Shown in pieces: positions 17,479 through 27,852 of a DNA stretch of 37,546 nucleotides. How positions within the stretch are numbered: position 1 is the stretch's first letter; every line of letters starts with the position of its first letter. The position numbers were made by a program, and so were the translations under genes. The notes below the pieces were generated by a model. The model was not told the DNA's origin. It worked only from the letters and a program-made list of their open reading frames with translations, and made no database searches. The stretch lies in the NCBI RefSeq assembly GCF_018500155.2, contig NZ_JAHBAK020000032.1, positions 1 to 37,546 of the forward strand, given 5' to 3'. The DNA comes from Polynucleobacter sp. (lineage in GTDB: Bacteria; Pseudomonadota; Gammaproteobacteria; Burkholderiales; Burkholderiaceae).

Positions 17479-19802
17479 CGCACTCCACTGCCACGAGAAA
17501 ACTCAGGGATAAACCAATCACCGTCAGCTTGAGTTACCCCCTCAGGTGGAACGCGCGACTCCTGTGGAACATCTTTCAATGCAGTCGTCATATAGGAGAT
17601 CCACATCGGTAGTGCAAGACCGCCACCAGTTTCACGATCACCCAAGCTAGCTGGTTTATCAAATCCAATCCAAGCAATCGCAACTACTTTGGGGTTATAT
17701 CCAGCAAACCATGCATCATGTGATTCATTCGTGGTACCTGTTTTACCTGCAATATCGCCTCGCCCTAACTTCGCTCTCGCAGATGCTGCAGTGCCCGTTT
17801 TAGTAACCTCTTGCAACATACTATCCATTACAAAAGCAGTGCGCGCATCTAGAACGCGTGGGGCTCCATCGCCAACAGTAACGGGCTTGGCTTCAAAAAG
17901 AATATTGCCTTTTGAGTCCACCATTTTGTCAATTAAAAATGGATCTACTTTATAGCCACCATTAGCAAAGACACTATAAGCGGAAGCCATTTGCAATGGT
18001 GTTACCGAGCCCGCGCCCAAAGCCATTGTGAGATATGGCGGGTGTTTTTCTGGTTCAAATCCAAAACGTTGAATATATTCTTGAGCATACGAAGGCCCTA
18101 TTGCGCGAATGATGCGAACCGAAACTAAATTTTTCGATTTCGCCAAGGCATTGCGTAAGCGCATCATGCCATCATATTTGCCATCATAATTTTTTGGCTC
18201 CCACGCTTGGCTTCCTGTCTCGAGACTACCGATCGATAGTGGTGCATCGTTGACCATAGTGCTGGGGGTGAAACCTTTTTCAATCGCAGCAGCATAAATA
18301 AAGGGCTTGAATGAAGAGCCTGGCTGACGTAATGCCTGAGTGACGTGGTTGAATTGATTGCGACGGAAATCAAACCCGCCAACCAAAGAAAGAATTGCGC
18401 CGGTTTCAGCATTCATAGATACAAATGCAGCTTCCACTTGTGGCAGCTGAGCCAATTTCCAAATACCACCATCGGACAGCAATCTAACAATCGCTCCGGG
18501 TCGAAGTCGTTTTTTTGGTTGAGTGCTATCTGTTAAAGAGGCTGCAGCCAATTTCATACCATCACCCTTAATGGTGATGGTGTCTCCAGTAGAAATCATC
18601 ACTTGCATCTCTTTTGGCTTCACATCTAAAACCACACCAGACTGCAGATCATCTAACTGGGGATAAGCCAACAATGCTTCATCAATTGCGCGCTGGCGTT
18701 TAATTGGATCCTCAGGTAAATCTATAAACCCTTCAGGACCTCGATACGCATGACGTAGGTCATACTCGAAAATTCCACGCCTCACTGCCTTATAGGCTGC
18801 GTCTTGATCGGCCTTCAAGATGGTGGTGTAGACATCAATTCCTTGAGAGTAAATCGCTTCACCATATTGAGTAAATAACAATTGCCGAACCATCTCAGCA
18901 GGAAAATCTGCTCGAATAGCAAACTCGTTGCCAAGACCACGAATATGCAATTCTTCTGCCATCGCCTTTTGATAATCATCACCAGTGATGTAACCAAGAT
19001 CGCGCATGCGTTGCAAAATATATTCCTGACGAATCTTGGCGCGCCTGAAATTGGTTACCGGGTTATAAGCTGAGGGGGCTTTTGGCAAACCCGCCAACAT
19101 CGCAGATTCAGCGATCGAAATATCTTTTAACTCTTTTCCAAAATAAATTTGTGCTGCACTCGAAAAACCATATGCGCGTTGACCCAAGAAAATTTGGTTC
19201 ATGTAAATCTCTAGAATTTTGTCTTTTGTCAGTTGAGATTCAATTTCCCAGGCCAACAAGACTTCATAAATTTTGCGACTAAAGGTCTTCTCATTACTTA
19301 AGAAGAAGTTACGCGCCACTTGCATCGTGATGGTCGAGGCGCCTTGAGAAAGGTGCCCGCGTAAGTTGGTAGCGGCTGCCCTCAAAATACCGACATAATC
19401 AACGCCACCATGAGAATAGAAACGATCATCCTCAATTGCTAAGACAGCATTTTTCATGCTGGCAGGAATTTCACTTAACGGAATCACCTTGCGACGCTCT
19501 TCACCAAACTCTCCGATCAAGACCTTATCGGCGGTGTAAATGCGTAATGGAGTTTTAGGGTTGTAATCAGTTAAAGCAGAGATTTTTGGCAAATTCGGTT
19601 TGGCCACCAAAAATGCGTACCCCATTAATAAAGTCACCACCAGAGCAAGCACCACCCCAATAATGAGCAGCGCTTTTACTAATGGGTTTCCTGACGATTT
19701 ACGTGGCGAGCGTGGGTCTGCACGATATTGACGTGGACGTCTGTCGAGCTGACGAATAGGACGCTGATTAAACGTCGGCTTGTCTTTTGGGGGAAGCGCC
19801 AT
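17466..19802 (-). CDS. mrcA: Penicillin-binding protein 1A
   Basis: Bifunctional class A PBP, 778 residues, which polymerises and cross-links peptidoglycan in the periplasm. A basic cytoplasmic N-terminus leads to a membrane anchor (about 42-66). The GT51 glycosyltransferase domain has E124 in AIEDDRFYSH and QGASTITMQ. An OB-like region precedes the transpeptidase domain, which has S496-x-x-K499 in QPGSSFKP and GKTGTT later. The gene diverges from the secretin module at 19922, the same neighbourhood as mrcA/pilMNOPQ in many beta- and gammaproteobacteria. A perfect TATAAT lies so close to the ATG that the mRNA is probably leaderless. The final codons run into the palindrome at 17462-17478. Confidence 0.96.
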   Translation of the reverse strand: MALPPKDKPTFNQRPIRQLDRRPRQYRADPRSPRKSSGNPLVKALLIIGVVLALVVTLLMGYAFLVAKPNLPKISALTDYNPKTPLRIYTADKVLIGEFGEERRKVIPLSEIPASMKNAVLAIEDDRFYSHGGVDYVGILRAAATNLRGHLSQGASTITMQVARNFFLSNEKTFSRKIYEVLLAWEIESQLTKDKILEIYMNQIFLGQRAYGFSSAAQIYFGKELKDISIAESAMLAGLPKAPSAYNPVTNFRRAKIRQEYILQRMRDLGYITGDDYQKAMAEELHIRGLGNEFAIRADFPAEMVRQLLFTQYGEAIYSQGIDVYTTILKADQDAAYKAVRRGIFEYDLRHAYRGPEGFIDLPEDPIKRQRAIDEALLAYPQLDDLQSGVVLDVKPKEMQVMISTGDTITIKGDGMKLAAASLTDSTQPKKRLRPGAIVRLLSDGGIWKLAQLPQVEAAFVSMNAETGAILSLVGGFDFRRNQFNHVTQALRQPGSSFKPFIYAAAIEKGFTPSTMVNDAPLSIGSLETGSQAWEPKNYDGKYDGMMRLRNALAKSKNLVSVRIIRAIGPSYAQEYIQRFGFEPEKHPPYLTMALGAGSVTPLQMASAYSVFANGGYKVDPFLIDKMVDSKGNILFEAKPVTVGDGAPRVLDARTAFVMDSMLQEVTKTGTAASARAKLGRGDIAGKTGTTNESHDAWFAGYNPKVVAIAWIGFDKPASLGDRETGGGLALPMWISYMTTALKDVPQESRVPPEGVTQADGDWFIPEFSRGSGVRELQ

Positions 19803-19810
19803 AAGAGCAA

Positions 19811-19816
19811 ATTATA
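19811..19816 (-). promoter_or_regulatory. -10 box of mrcA, leaderless arrangement
   Basis: A perfect TATAAT (19816-19811 on the minus strand) ends 8 bases before the mrcA ATG at 19802. Transcription would start within a base or two of the start codon, and no ribosome-binding site lies in the gap. A weak -35 candidate (TTAAGG) lies 18 bases upstream. Confidence 0.5.
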
Positions 19817-19921
19817 GGGTGCCTAGGTAATTTGCCTTAAAGCTCCAAAACCCTTGTTTTCTGACAGATCATTCAATCAAAACTGATCGTTTTATATCCC
19901 CTGTCTTCCGAAAATAGGGGC

Positions 19922-20584
19922 ATGCCAAAACGCCATATCTCCCCTCAGTCTTTTGATGATATTTTGACCGAGCTTGGGGATGATCCGGCGATCCCAGACC
20001 CCCATGGATTTCGGAAACCCGCTACCCCAGATGCACAACCCAAAATTGCATTGGCCCCTACGCCCCCTGTTTCGATAAACCTGAAAAAGTTCGGCCCTTA
20101 TGTTGGTCTTGGTGTTGGGGTTGTGGCCTTAAGTATTGCCATATTTATAGGCCTAGAAGTGATGAACATGCAGGCCGGCACTCATATTGCAAGACTTGAG
20201 CAAGAAATGGTTGCCCTTAAAAATGAGACTCAATCTTTGCAAAATGAAATTTTAGAGATAGAGGATTCTCTTTATGATTCAATTGATGAATTAAAAGTAA
20301 GTATTCACTCTTTTAATAAAAATAGAGTGATTTCCAACCAAAAACCAAAGGCTGAGCCCATTCCTTTTCTCACTGAGCTTCGTCATTGGCACTATTTGGG
20401 CGTTAGCCAAGTAGGCAATCAACAAAAAGCTTTTTTTCAAAATGGGAAGGAAACGGTCATGCTTGAACTGGGGTCGATTGCCCTTGGAGAGTGGAAACTG
20501 ACAAGCGTGCATCGAGAGTACGCAATCTTCACTCACCCCAAAGCTAGCAGCCCCCTGACCATCAAACCCAAAAAATCCGAATGA
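19922..20584 (+). CDS. PilN/PilP-like bitopic inner-membrane protein (putative secretin partner)
   Basis: No clear family by eye. The 220 residues show a polar, proline-rich cytoplasmic N-terminus (1-57), one membrane segment (about 58-80), a coiled coil (about 86-130, ARLEQEMVALKNETQSLQNE) and a small beta-rich C-terminal domain (about 150-215). That domain reads like the HR domain of PilP/GspC proteins: WHYLGVSQVGNQQKAFF, then LELGSIALGEWKLTSVH. The SINL stretch before the membrane segment recalls PilN. Position between mrcA and a secretin gene, with an ATGA overlap to the latter, is where pilM-N-O-P normally lie; those are absent. I infer a periplasm-spanning secretin partner. A direct biochemical role cannot be assigned. 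Confidence 0.55.
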   Translation: MPKRHISPQSFDDILTELGDDPAIPDPHGFRKPATPDAQPKIALAPTPPVSINLKKFGPYVGLGVGVVALSIAIFIGLEVMNMQAGTHIARLEQEMVALKNETQSLQNEILEIEDSLYDSIDELKVSIHSFNKNRVISNQKPKAEPIPFLTELRHWHYLGVSQVGNQQKAFFQNGKETVMLELGSIALGEWKLTSVHREYAIFTHPKASSPLTIKPKKSE

Positions 20585-21690
20585 TCACTCGTTTCAGCGT
20601 TTCAATTCATCCATTCTTTTTTGCCCCCATTCTTGTATTTTTGTTAGGAATACCGTCAAAGGTGGCGTGCGCACGAGATACCTTGTTAGAAGCGCCCATC
20701 AGCTTGCAGTTTGCTGATATTGAAATCGTTGAACTTCTACAAATCCTCGCCAAATTAGGCAATGCTAATTTTTTATTAAGCGAGTCGATTAAAGGCAGGA
20801 TGAACGTTGACCTAACTAATACGCCTTGGCAAATTGCCTTGCATTCCATACTAGCGAGTCGTGGCTTACGTTTAGTGAGAAATGGCGATATTTACTGGAT
20901 TGGCCCCTATGCAGAAATTAATGCATTCCAAAAACATCGTCGCGATGACGCCGCACTTCCATTTGGAGGAGACCATATCAGCAGCCCTCGACAGATTTTG
21001 ATTGAAGCGCGCATCGTGGAGGCCGATGAACGCTTTGCTAGAGAGCTCGGTGCAAAGTTAAATTACCAGACCCATCAGCACCATAGCGATACAAATAAGA
21101 AGGATGGTGCAAGCTTTGACCTAGGTGGATCGGGGCTAAATGGCTTTCATCCCGTAGGCGTGGCAGCTACACTCCTCACCAAAAGTGCCAGCCAACTTCT
21201 CCAACTCGAATTATCCGCACTAGAGACAGAAGGGCAAGGAAAAATTCTTTCCAATCCTCGCATCATGACTGGGGATCAAGTGAAAGCCACCATAGAGCAA
21301 GGAACCGAATTGCCCTATCAAATAACTTCGCAAAACGGGAGCAAATTGCAATTTAGAAAGGCGAACTTGCGTTTAGAAGTGCTTCCCAAAATTCATCCAG
21401 ATGGGACCGTTTCCATGCTAGTAGGAATCAATAAGGACACGATAGGCATGAAAACAGAGCAAGGGTACGCTATCGACACAAAAAGCTTGAGCTCAGAAAT
21501 TACTGTCGAAAGTGGTGGCACTGCCATTATTGGAGGTATTTTCCAGACCACTGAACGCGAAGATGAAGTGAAGGTCCCCCTATTGGGTGACATACCCCTG
21601 CTTGGCGCTCTATTTCGCCATAAATCGAAATTAAAAGATAAAACAGAACTCTTGGTCTTTTTAACTCCCACCATTCTGAACAAACCCTAA
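20581..21690 (+). CDS. Short type IV pilus/competence-type secretin (PilQ/HofQ-like)
   Basis: Outer-membrane channel of the secretin superfamily, only 369 residues against roughly 410-450 for HofQ/ComE and about 700 for PilQ. A signal peptide ends near ACA-RD (31-32). An N0/STN domain covers about 38-108 (SLQFADIEIVELLQILAK, then WQIALHSILASRGL). The secretin core runs from about 138 (QILIEARIVEADERFAREL) through GQGKILSNPRIMT to VPLLGDIPLLGALFR and ELLVFLTPTIL. No AMIN domains are present, and the N1 (KH-like) domain that normally joins N0 to the core is replaced by about 25 residues. Coupled to the upstream gene by ATGA; aroK follows 12 bases later. Probably a DNA-uptake or type IV pilus pore. 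Confidence 0.88.
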   Translation: MITRFSVSIHPFFFAPILVFLLGIPSKVACARDTLLEAPISLQFADIEIVELLQILAKLGNANFLLSESIKGRMNVDLTNTPWQIALHSILASRGLRLVRNGDIYWIGPYAEINAFQKHRRDDAALPFGGDHISSPRQILIEARIVEADERFARELGAKLNYQTHQHHSDTNKKDGASFDLGGSGLNGFHPVGVAATLLTKSASQLLQLELSALETEGQGKILSNPRIMTGDQVKATIEQGTELPYQITSQNGSKLQFRKANLRLEVLPKIHPDGTVSMLVGINKDTIGMKTEQGYAIDTKSLSSEITVESGGTAIIGGIFQTTEREDEVKVPLLGDIPLLGALFRHKSKLKDKTELLVFLTPTILNKP

Positions 21691-21702
21691 TAAAATCGGA
21701 GA

Positions 21703-22227
21703 GTGAACTCTTCAACCAACAACATCTTTTTAATCGGCTTAATGGGCGCCGGAAAATCGACCGTTGGTAAAGTGCTAGCCAAGAAATTAGGGCGTCGTTT
21801 TTTAGATGCTGATCACGTCATTGAAGAGCGCTGTGGAGTAAAGATTCCAGTGATCTTTGAAATGGAAGGCGAACAAGGATTTCGCAAGCGTGAGGCTCAA
21901 GCTATACGCGAAATCACCAATGAAAAAAATATCGTGCTAGCCACCGGCGGTGGCGCAGTGCTGCTACCCGAGAATCGGAAAGCATTAAGTGAACATGGTG
22001 TAGTGATCTACCTGCATGCCAATCCTATTGAGTTATGGCATCGCACTAAAGGGGGTGAGGGTCGCCCATTACTACAAAATGGTGATGCAAAAAAAATCTT
22101 AGAAAATTTATATGCGATTCGTGATCCGCTGTATCGTGAAATCGCAGACCATGTGATAGAGACAGGCAAGCCCAGCGTCAATCAGTTGGTCAATACATTA
22201 ATTATGCAACTTGAACTTTCTAACTAA
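21703..22227 (+). CDS. aroK: Shikimate kinase
   Basis: Phosphorylates shikimate with ATP in aromatic amino acid synthesis. The P-loop is GAGKST (15-20), the shikimate-binding aspartate follows in LDADHVIEE, and the GGGAV segment and the arginine of the lid (GGEGRPLL) are present. Length 174 is typical. The start is GTG; an ATG 36 bases later would remove the first beta strand. GGAGA directly touches the GTG, an unusually short spacing, so translation may depend on coupling to the secretin gene ending 12 bases upstream. aroB follows. Confidence 0.95.
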   Translation: MNSSTNNIFLIGLMGAGKSTVGKVLAKKLGRRFLDADHVIEERCGVKIPVIFEMEGEQGFRKREAQAIREITNEKNIVLATGGGAVLLPENRKALSEHGVVIYLHANPIELWHRTKGGEGRPLLQNGDAKKILENLYAIRDPLYREIADHVIETGKPSVNQLVNTLIMQLELSN

Positions 22228-22232
22228 TATTT

Positions 22233-23318
22233 ATGATGAAAACTTTGAAAGTTGATCTTGGTGATCGCAGCTACCCAATCTATATAGGAACAGATCTTAT
22301 AGATCAGCCTAAGCTATTTAATGCCTGCGAAAAAGCAACTTCTATTTACATTGTTACCAATACCACTGTAGCGCCTCTGTATGCACAACGGCTTACCAAA
22401 ACATTAGAAACTTTTGGTAAGCCTGTGAGAACCATTGTTCTGCCCGATGGTGAATCTTTTAAAGACTGGAAAAATCTTCAGCTCATTTTTGATGATCTTC
22501 TTAAATTTGGCGCAGACCGCCAAACTATGCTCATCGCCCTGGGTGGTGGCGTCATCGGAGACATGACGGGCTTTGCCGCCGCCAGCTTTATGCGTGGAAT
22601 TCGCTTTACACAAGTACCCACGACTTTGTTGGCACAAGTAGATTCATCCGTGGGAGGTAAGACCGGCATCAATCATCCTTTAGGAAAAAATATGATTGGA
22701 GCCTTTCATCAGCCTGTTGCTGTGATTGCCGATTTGAACACTTTAAAAACACTGCCTGCACGCGAACTTTCTGCTGGTTTGGCGGAAGTCATAAAGCATG
22801 GCGCAATTGCTGATGCTCAATTTCTCGATTGGATTGAAGCAAACGCAAAATCCTTATTGGCTTGTGATACCGATGCCATGAGTCATGCAGTACTGCGTTC
22901 TTGCGAAATAAAGTCTGCCGTTGTTTCTGCCGATGAAAAAGAAGGTGGTATTCGTGCAACTTTAAATTTCGGCCACACCTTTGGTCATGCTATCGAAGCA
23001 GGAATGGGTTATGGGGAGTGGTTACATGGGGAAGCCGTTGGTTGCGGCATGGTGCTTGCAGCTGATCTGTCCTGCAGGCTTGAATTCATCAGCAAAGCTG
23101 AAGCTGAGCGCCTCACTAATATTATTCGATCAATGAACCTACCAATCGCTCCACCTAAGTTTGGTGCCACTAGATATATGGAATTAATGCAGGTGGATAA
23201 AAAGACGGAGGGAGGCCAGATACGCTATGTCGTTCTGGAAAAAATGGGGAAAGCGCAAATAAGAAGTGTTCCCGACTCTCAAGTAATGGAGACTTTAAAC
23301 GCTACTGGCGCAGCCTAA
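22233..23318 (+). CDS. aroB: 3-dehydroquinate synthase
   Basis: Second step of the shikimate pathway, converting DAHP to 3-dehydroquinate with NAD and a divalent metal. Visible signatures are [10 protein letters not shown], the NAD-binding [40 protein letters not shown], and metal ligands in [15 protein letters not shown] and [11 protein letters not shown]. Length 361 is normal. Two adjacent ATGs (22233, 22236) can serve as start. It lies 5 bases after aroK. Its 3' end faces cyaY only 8 bases away, with no visible terminator. Confidence 0.96.
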   Translation: MMKTLKVDLGDRSYPIYIGTDLIDQPKLFNACEKATSIYIVTNTTVAPLYAQRLTKTLETFGKPVRTIVLPDGESFKDWKNLQLIFDDLLKFGADRQTMLIALGGGVIGDMTGFAAASFMRGIRFTQVPTTLLAQVDSSVGGKTGINHPLGKNMIGAFHQPVAVIADLNTLKTLPARELSAGLAEVIKHGAIADAQFLDWIEANAKSLLACDTDAMSHAVLRSCEIKSAVVSADEKEGGIRATLNFGHTFGHAIEAGMGYGEWLHGEAVGCGMVLAADLSCRLEFISKAEAERLTNIIRSMNLPIAPPKFGATRYMELMQVDKKTEGGQIRYVVLEKMGKAQIRSVPDSQVMETLNATGAA

Positions 23319-23326
23319 AAACACTG

Positions 23327-23710
23327 CTACCCTTTCATTAGCGCGATTTTGACTGGTTGACCCGCTTGCGCGCTTGCGAACTCAGACAAATCACTAAATA
23401 ACTCTTTCCCAGTCTTGGTATCAAGCCACAAAGGCTGCGCTACAGTGCCAGCCCAACGATAGTGATAACCGCCCGATTTAGCGGCCACCCAAATTTCATG
23501 TAAGGGCGGCTGTGTATTCACTACGATCACACTCTTGTCGCGAAAGCGGATGTTAATAACATTATTACCTTGACGTGCTACATCCAAATCCAAATCTAGC
23601 TCATCATCAGCAGACTCTAGCGCCACTTCAATCGAATGGAGCAATTGGCTACCCAATTGATGAAATTGCTTATCGTCGATAGTTTCTACATTGGGGTTGT
23701 TTGGATTCAT
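23327..23710 (-). CDS. cyaY: Frataxin homologue CyaY
   Basis: Iron-binding regulator of iron-sulfur cluster assembly at IscS. The fold is visible as an acidic first helix ending in ESADDELDLDLDVA and beta strands with NVINIRFRDKSVIVVN, PPLHEIWVAAKSGGYHYRW and a terminal LWLDTKTGKELF. I start at the ATG at 23710, which has AGGG about 8 bases upstream; the open frame continues to 23755 but that extension is unlike the family. It is transcribed away from lptM-lysA, the usual betaproteobacterial and gammaproteobacterial arrangement. Confidence 0.92.
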   Translation of the reverse strand: MNPNNPNVETIDDKQFHQLGSQLLHSIEVALESADDELDLDLDVARQGNNVINIRFRDKSVIVVNTQPPLHEIWVAAKSGGYHYRWAGTVAQPLWLDTKTGKELFSDLSEFASAQAGQPVKIALMKG

Positions 23711-23757
23711 AGAAGAGCCCTGCATGCTATATTCAATTATTCGTTCAAGAGACATTC

Positions 23758-23946
23758 ATGATAGCGATTCTTAACAAAGCACTCAGTATCAGTCTGCTAA
23801 TATCCCTTGTAGGATGTGGGGTTAGGGGCCCCCTGTATTTACCTAATATACCGCCAGCCCCTACCGCTCCCACAGAGCCTGAGCCTAAAGGCAAACTCTA
23901 TCCACCGCCTGCTAGCAACAACTCCACTCCATCGACACAGCAATGA
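23758..23946 (+). CDS. lptM: LPS-assembly lipoprotein LptM (YifL)
   Basis: A 62-residue lipoprotein. The signal peptide ends in LVGC (C20), and the mature protein begins with CGVRGPLYLP, the conserved core of the LptM/YifL family, followed by a disordered proline-rich tail. Family knowledge: LptM binds the LptD-LptE translocon in the outer membrane and promotes LptD oxidation and maturation. The position between cyaY and lysA is conserved. Its stop overlaps the lysA start (ATGA). Confidence 0.9.
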   Translation: MIAILNKALSISLLISLVGCGVRGPLYLPNIPPAPTAPTEPEPKGKLYPPPASNNSTPSTQQ

Positions 23947-25241
23947 CAAGTAAAGCGCTACCACCTCCAAAATTATCAGGGTTTAGTGAACGTAATGGCA
24001 TTTGGTATGCCGAGGAAATTCCCCTCATAGATTTAGCAAAAGAATATGGCACGCCGCTTTATGTCTATAGCAAAAAAGCATTGACCGAATCATATGAAGC
24101 CTATGACAAAGCATGCATAGATGGCAAAGGAAAGCGTCGCGCCCGCATTCATTACGCCATGAAAGCGAATAGCAATTTAGCAGTGATTGATTTGTTTAAA
24201 CAACTCGGCGCTGGATTTGATTTAGTCAGCGGCGGTGAATTAGCGCGCGCCCTTGCCATTGGCGCTGATCCTAAAAGCCTGGTATTTGCTGGTGTAGGCA
24301 AGTCAGCCCCCGAAATTGCCGCCGCTCTCAAAGCAGGCGTGAAGTGTATTAATGTGGAATCGATTGCAGAGCTTCACAAAATTAATCGAGTTGCCTCTGA
24401 TCTAAATCTTCGAGCACCCATCTCTTTGCGCGTTAATCCAGATGTTGATGCACAAACCCACCCATATATTTCAACTGGATTAAAAGGCAATAAATTTGGC
24501 ATTGCCTATCACGAGGTATTAAAAACGTATCGCGAGGCATCACGTCTCCCGCAAATTGATGTCGTCGGCATTGACTGTCATATTGGCTCGCAAATCACAA
24601 CCACCGCTCCTTACTTAGATGCATTAGATAAAGTCTTGGATTTAGTAGAGCATCTCAAAAGAGAGGGCATTGTGATTCACCACCTTGATCTAGGCGGCGG
24701 GCTTGGTATTTCATATAGCAATGAGACGCCACCCGACATTACAGAATTTACAAATACCCTGTTAAATCATGTTACTGAGAGAGGTTTTGGGCATTTAGAT
24801 GTTGTTCTTGAGCCAGGCAGATCGCTTGTTGGAAATGCTGGAGTGCTGCTAACAACAGTCGAATATTTAAAACCAGGCGTAGAGAAAAACTTTTGTATTG
24901 TTGATGCAGCAATGACCGAACTCATGCGCCCCGCCTTGTATGAAGCACATCATGGCATTGTTCCTGCTCAAACAAAGCAAACAAAATCGATTGTGTATGA
25001 CGTCGTTGGGCCTGTTTGCGAATCCGGCGATTGGCTTGGTAGAGATCGACAACTTGCTGTGGAAGAAGGCGACCTTCTAGCCATTCTCTCTGCAGGTGCT
25101 TACGGTTTTGTGATGGCATCAAACTACAACACACGCCCTAAACCAGCAGAGATTATGGTGGATGGCAAAGATGCTTTTGTAATACGTAGACGTGAAAGCA
25201 TTCAAGAACTCTATAGCACAGAGAGCGTCTTACCTAAATAA
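23943..25241 (+). CDS. lysA: Diaminopimelate decarboxylase
   Basis: Last step of lysine synthesis, converting meso-diaminopimelate to lysine. An alanine-racemase-like PLP barrel with the Schiff-base lysine K74 in YAMKANSN, the GLKGNKFGI and HIGSQI motifs, a glycine-rich phosphate-binding DLGGGLGISY, EPGRSLV, and the active-site cysteine in GPVCESGDWLGRDR. Length 432 is usual. Start chosen by the ATGA overlap with lptM. A strong terminator follows. Confidence 0.96.
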   Translation: MTSKALPPPKLSGFSERNGIWYAEEIPLIDLAKEYGTPLYVYSKKALTESYEAYDKACIDGKGKRRARIHYAMKANSNLAVIDLFKQLGAGFDLVSGGELARALAIGADPKSLVFAGVGKSAPEIAAALKAGVKCINVESIAELHKINRVASDLNLRAPISLRVNPDVDAQTHPYISTGLKGNKFGIAYHEVLKTYREASRLPQIDVVGIDCHIGSQITTTAPYLDALDKVLDLVEHLKREGIVIHHLDLGGGLGISYSNETPPDITEFTNTLLNHVTERGFGHLDVVLEPGRSLVGNAGVLLTTVEYLKPGVEKNFCIVDAAMTELMRPALYEAHHGIVPAQTKQTKSIVYDVVGPVCESGDWLGRDRQLAVEEGDLLAILSAGAYGFVMASNYNTRPKPAEIMVDGKDAFVIRRRESIQELYSTESVLPK

Positions 25242-25260
25242 TCGGACTGTTTAATTCAAT

Positions 25261-25296
25261 AAAAAACCCCGCTGTAAAAGCGGGGTTTTTGTTTTT
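25261..25296. terminator. Intrinsic terminator between lysA and cytochrome c4
   Basis: AAAAACCCCGC and GCGGGGTTTTT (25262-25290) form an 11-base stem with a TGTAAAA loop, followed by more T residues. The A-run on the other side makes it work in both directions, so it can end lysA and the convergent cytochrome gene, whose stop codon is near 25313. Confidence 0.92.
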
Positions 25297-25312
25297 CAGA
25301 GCCGATACTTTC

Positions 25313-26032
25313 TTAATGCAATCCAGCAATGTAATCAGATACCGCTTTCATTTCTTGATCAGATAACTTGGTTGCAATGGTTGTCATTTGGCTACTATTT
25401 TTGCGAACACCGTCACGGAATGCTAACAATTGAGCATTGGTGTACTCAGCCCATTGGCCGCCCAAGAGTGGGTACTGAGAAGGTATACCAGCACCAGTTG
25501 GGCTGTGACATGCTGCGCAAGCTGGAACGCCCTTTGCGGCAATACCACCACGGTAAATGCTTTGACCTAATTCAATAGTGTCTTTATTTTGTGCAACGCC
25601 TTGTGAAATAGGTTGCTTAGCTAAATATGCAGCGATGTTTTGCATATCTTGTTCTGTCAAAGTGGCTGACATACCCATCATCACAGGATTCGCGCGTGTG
25701 CCTTCTTTGAAATTTTTCAATTGCTTGGCTGTATATGCAGCATGTTGAGCGGATAACTTAGGCCATGTACCTGTGGCGCTTTGCCCCTTAGGACCATGGC
25801 AAGTTAAACAAGCGGTAACGCCACGGCTAGAATCGCCATTGGAATAAAGTGCCTCCCCAGCGGCTGGATCGACTTTTGGCTTGCCTGGAACAGCAGCCTT
25901 AGCATCTGCAGCCATTGGAGCAGCGTCTGCAGCATTTGCTACGCCTGAAACGCCAATCAAAGCGAAAATAGAAAGGGCTGCAAAACCCGCACGCAAGCAG
26001 TTGAATTTGGAGATTTGGGAGGTTTGACGCAT
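25313..26032 (-). CDS. Cytochrome c4, diheme
   Basis: A 239-residue exported diheme c-type cytochrome. The signal peptide ends near VANA-AD (34-35), and an alanine-rich linker follows. Two class I cytochrome domains carry C75-LT-C78-H79 and C172-AA-C175-H176, with heme-ligand methionines probably in NPVMMGMS and SSQMTTIA. The halves are internally similar (Y-x-x-QL-x-x-F). Family knowledge places such proteins in periplasmic electron transfer to terminal oxidases. The neighbouring divergent engB is a frequent partner in betaproteobacteria. AAGGTAAA upstream of the ATG is a plausible ribosome site. Confidence 0.93.
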   Translation of the reverse strand: MRQTSQISKFNCLRAGFAALSIFALIGVSGVANAADAAPMAADAKAAVPGKPKVDPAAGEALYSNGDSSRGVTACLTCHGPKGQSATGTWPKLSAQHAAYTAKQLKNFKEGTRANPVMMGMSATLTEQDMQNIAAYLAKQPISQGVAQNKDTIELGQSIYRGGIAAKGVPACAACHSPTGAGIPSQYPLLGGQWAEYTNAQLLAFRDGVRKNSSQMTTIATKLSDQEMKAVSDYIAGLH

Positions 26033-26130
26033 TATGTTTACCTTGGCAAAAATTCCTAAAAGTGTTTGGGCCCTACATTTACAACCTTTTTACCCAACAC
26101 CATGAGATATTTCATGATTTTGCGTGATTT

Positions 26131-26136
26131 TACAAT
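26131..26136 (+). promoter_or_regulatory. Candidate -10 box of engB
   Basis: TACAAT (5/6 match) ends 11 bases before the engB ATG at 26148. Transcription would start around 26143, leaving about 5 bases of leader without a ribosome site. No good -35 box is seen, so this is tentative. Confidence 0.3.
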
Positions 26137-26147
26137 AGCTTCTAGAC

Positions 26148-27816
<1,669 letters not shown>

Positions 27817-27852
27817 TTCCGCAATCTACTCAATTATTTTAATTTTTTTACC

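Noticed and set aside
23319..23326. Terminator between convergent aroB and cyaY.
   Set aside because: Only 8 bases separate the stop codons and no stem with a T-run is visible on either side.
27817..27852. Terminator between convergent hemB and dsbD.
   Set aside because: The gap is T-rich on the plus strand but has no stem worth naming.
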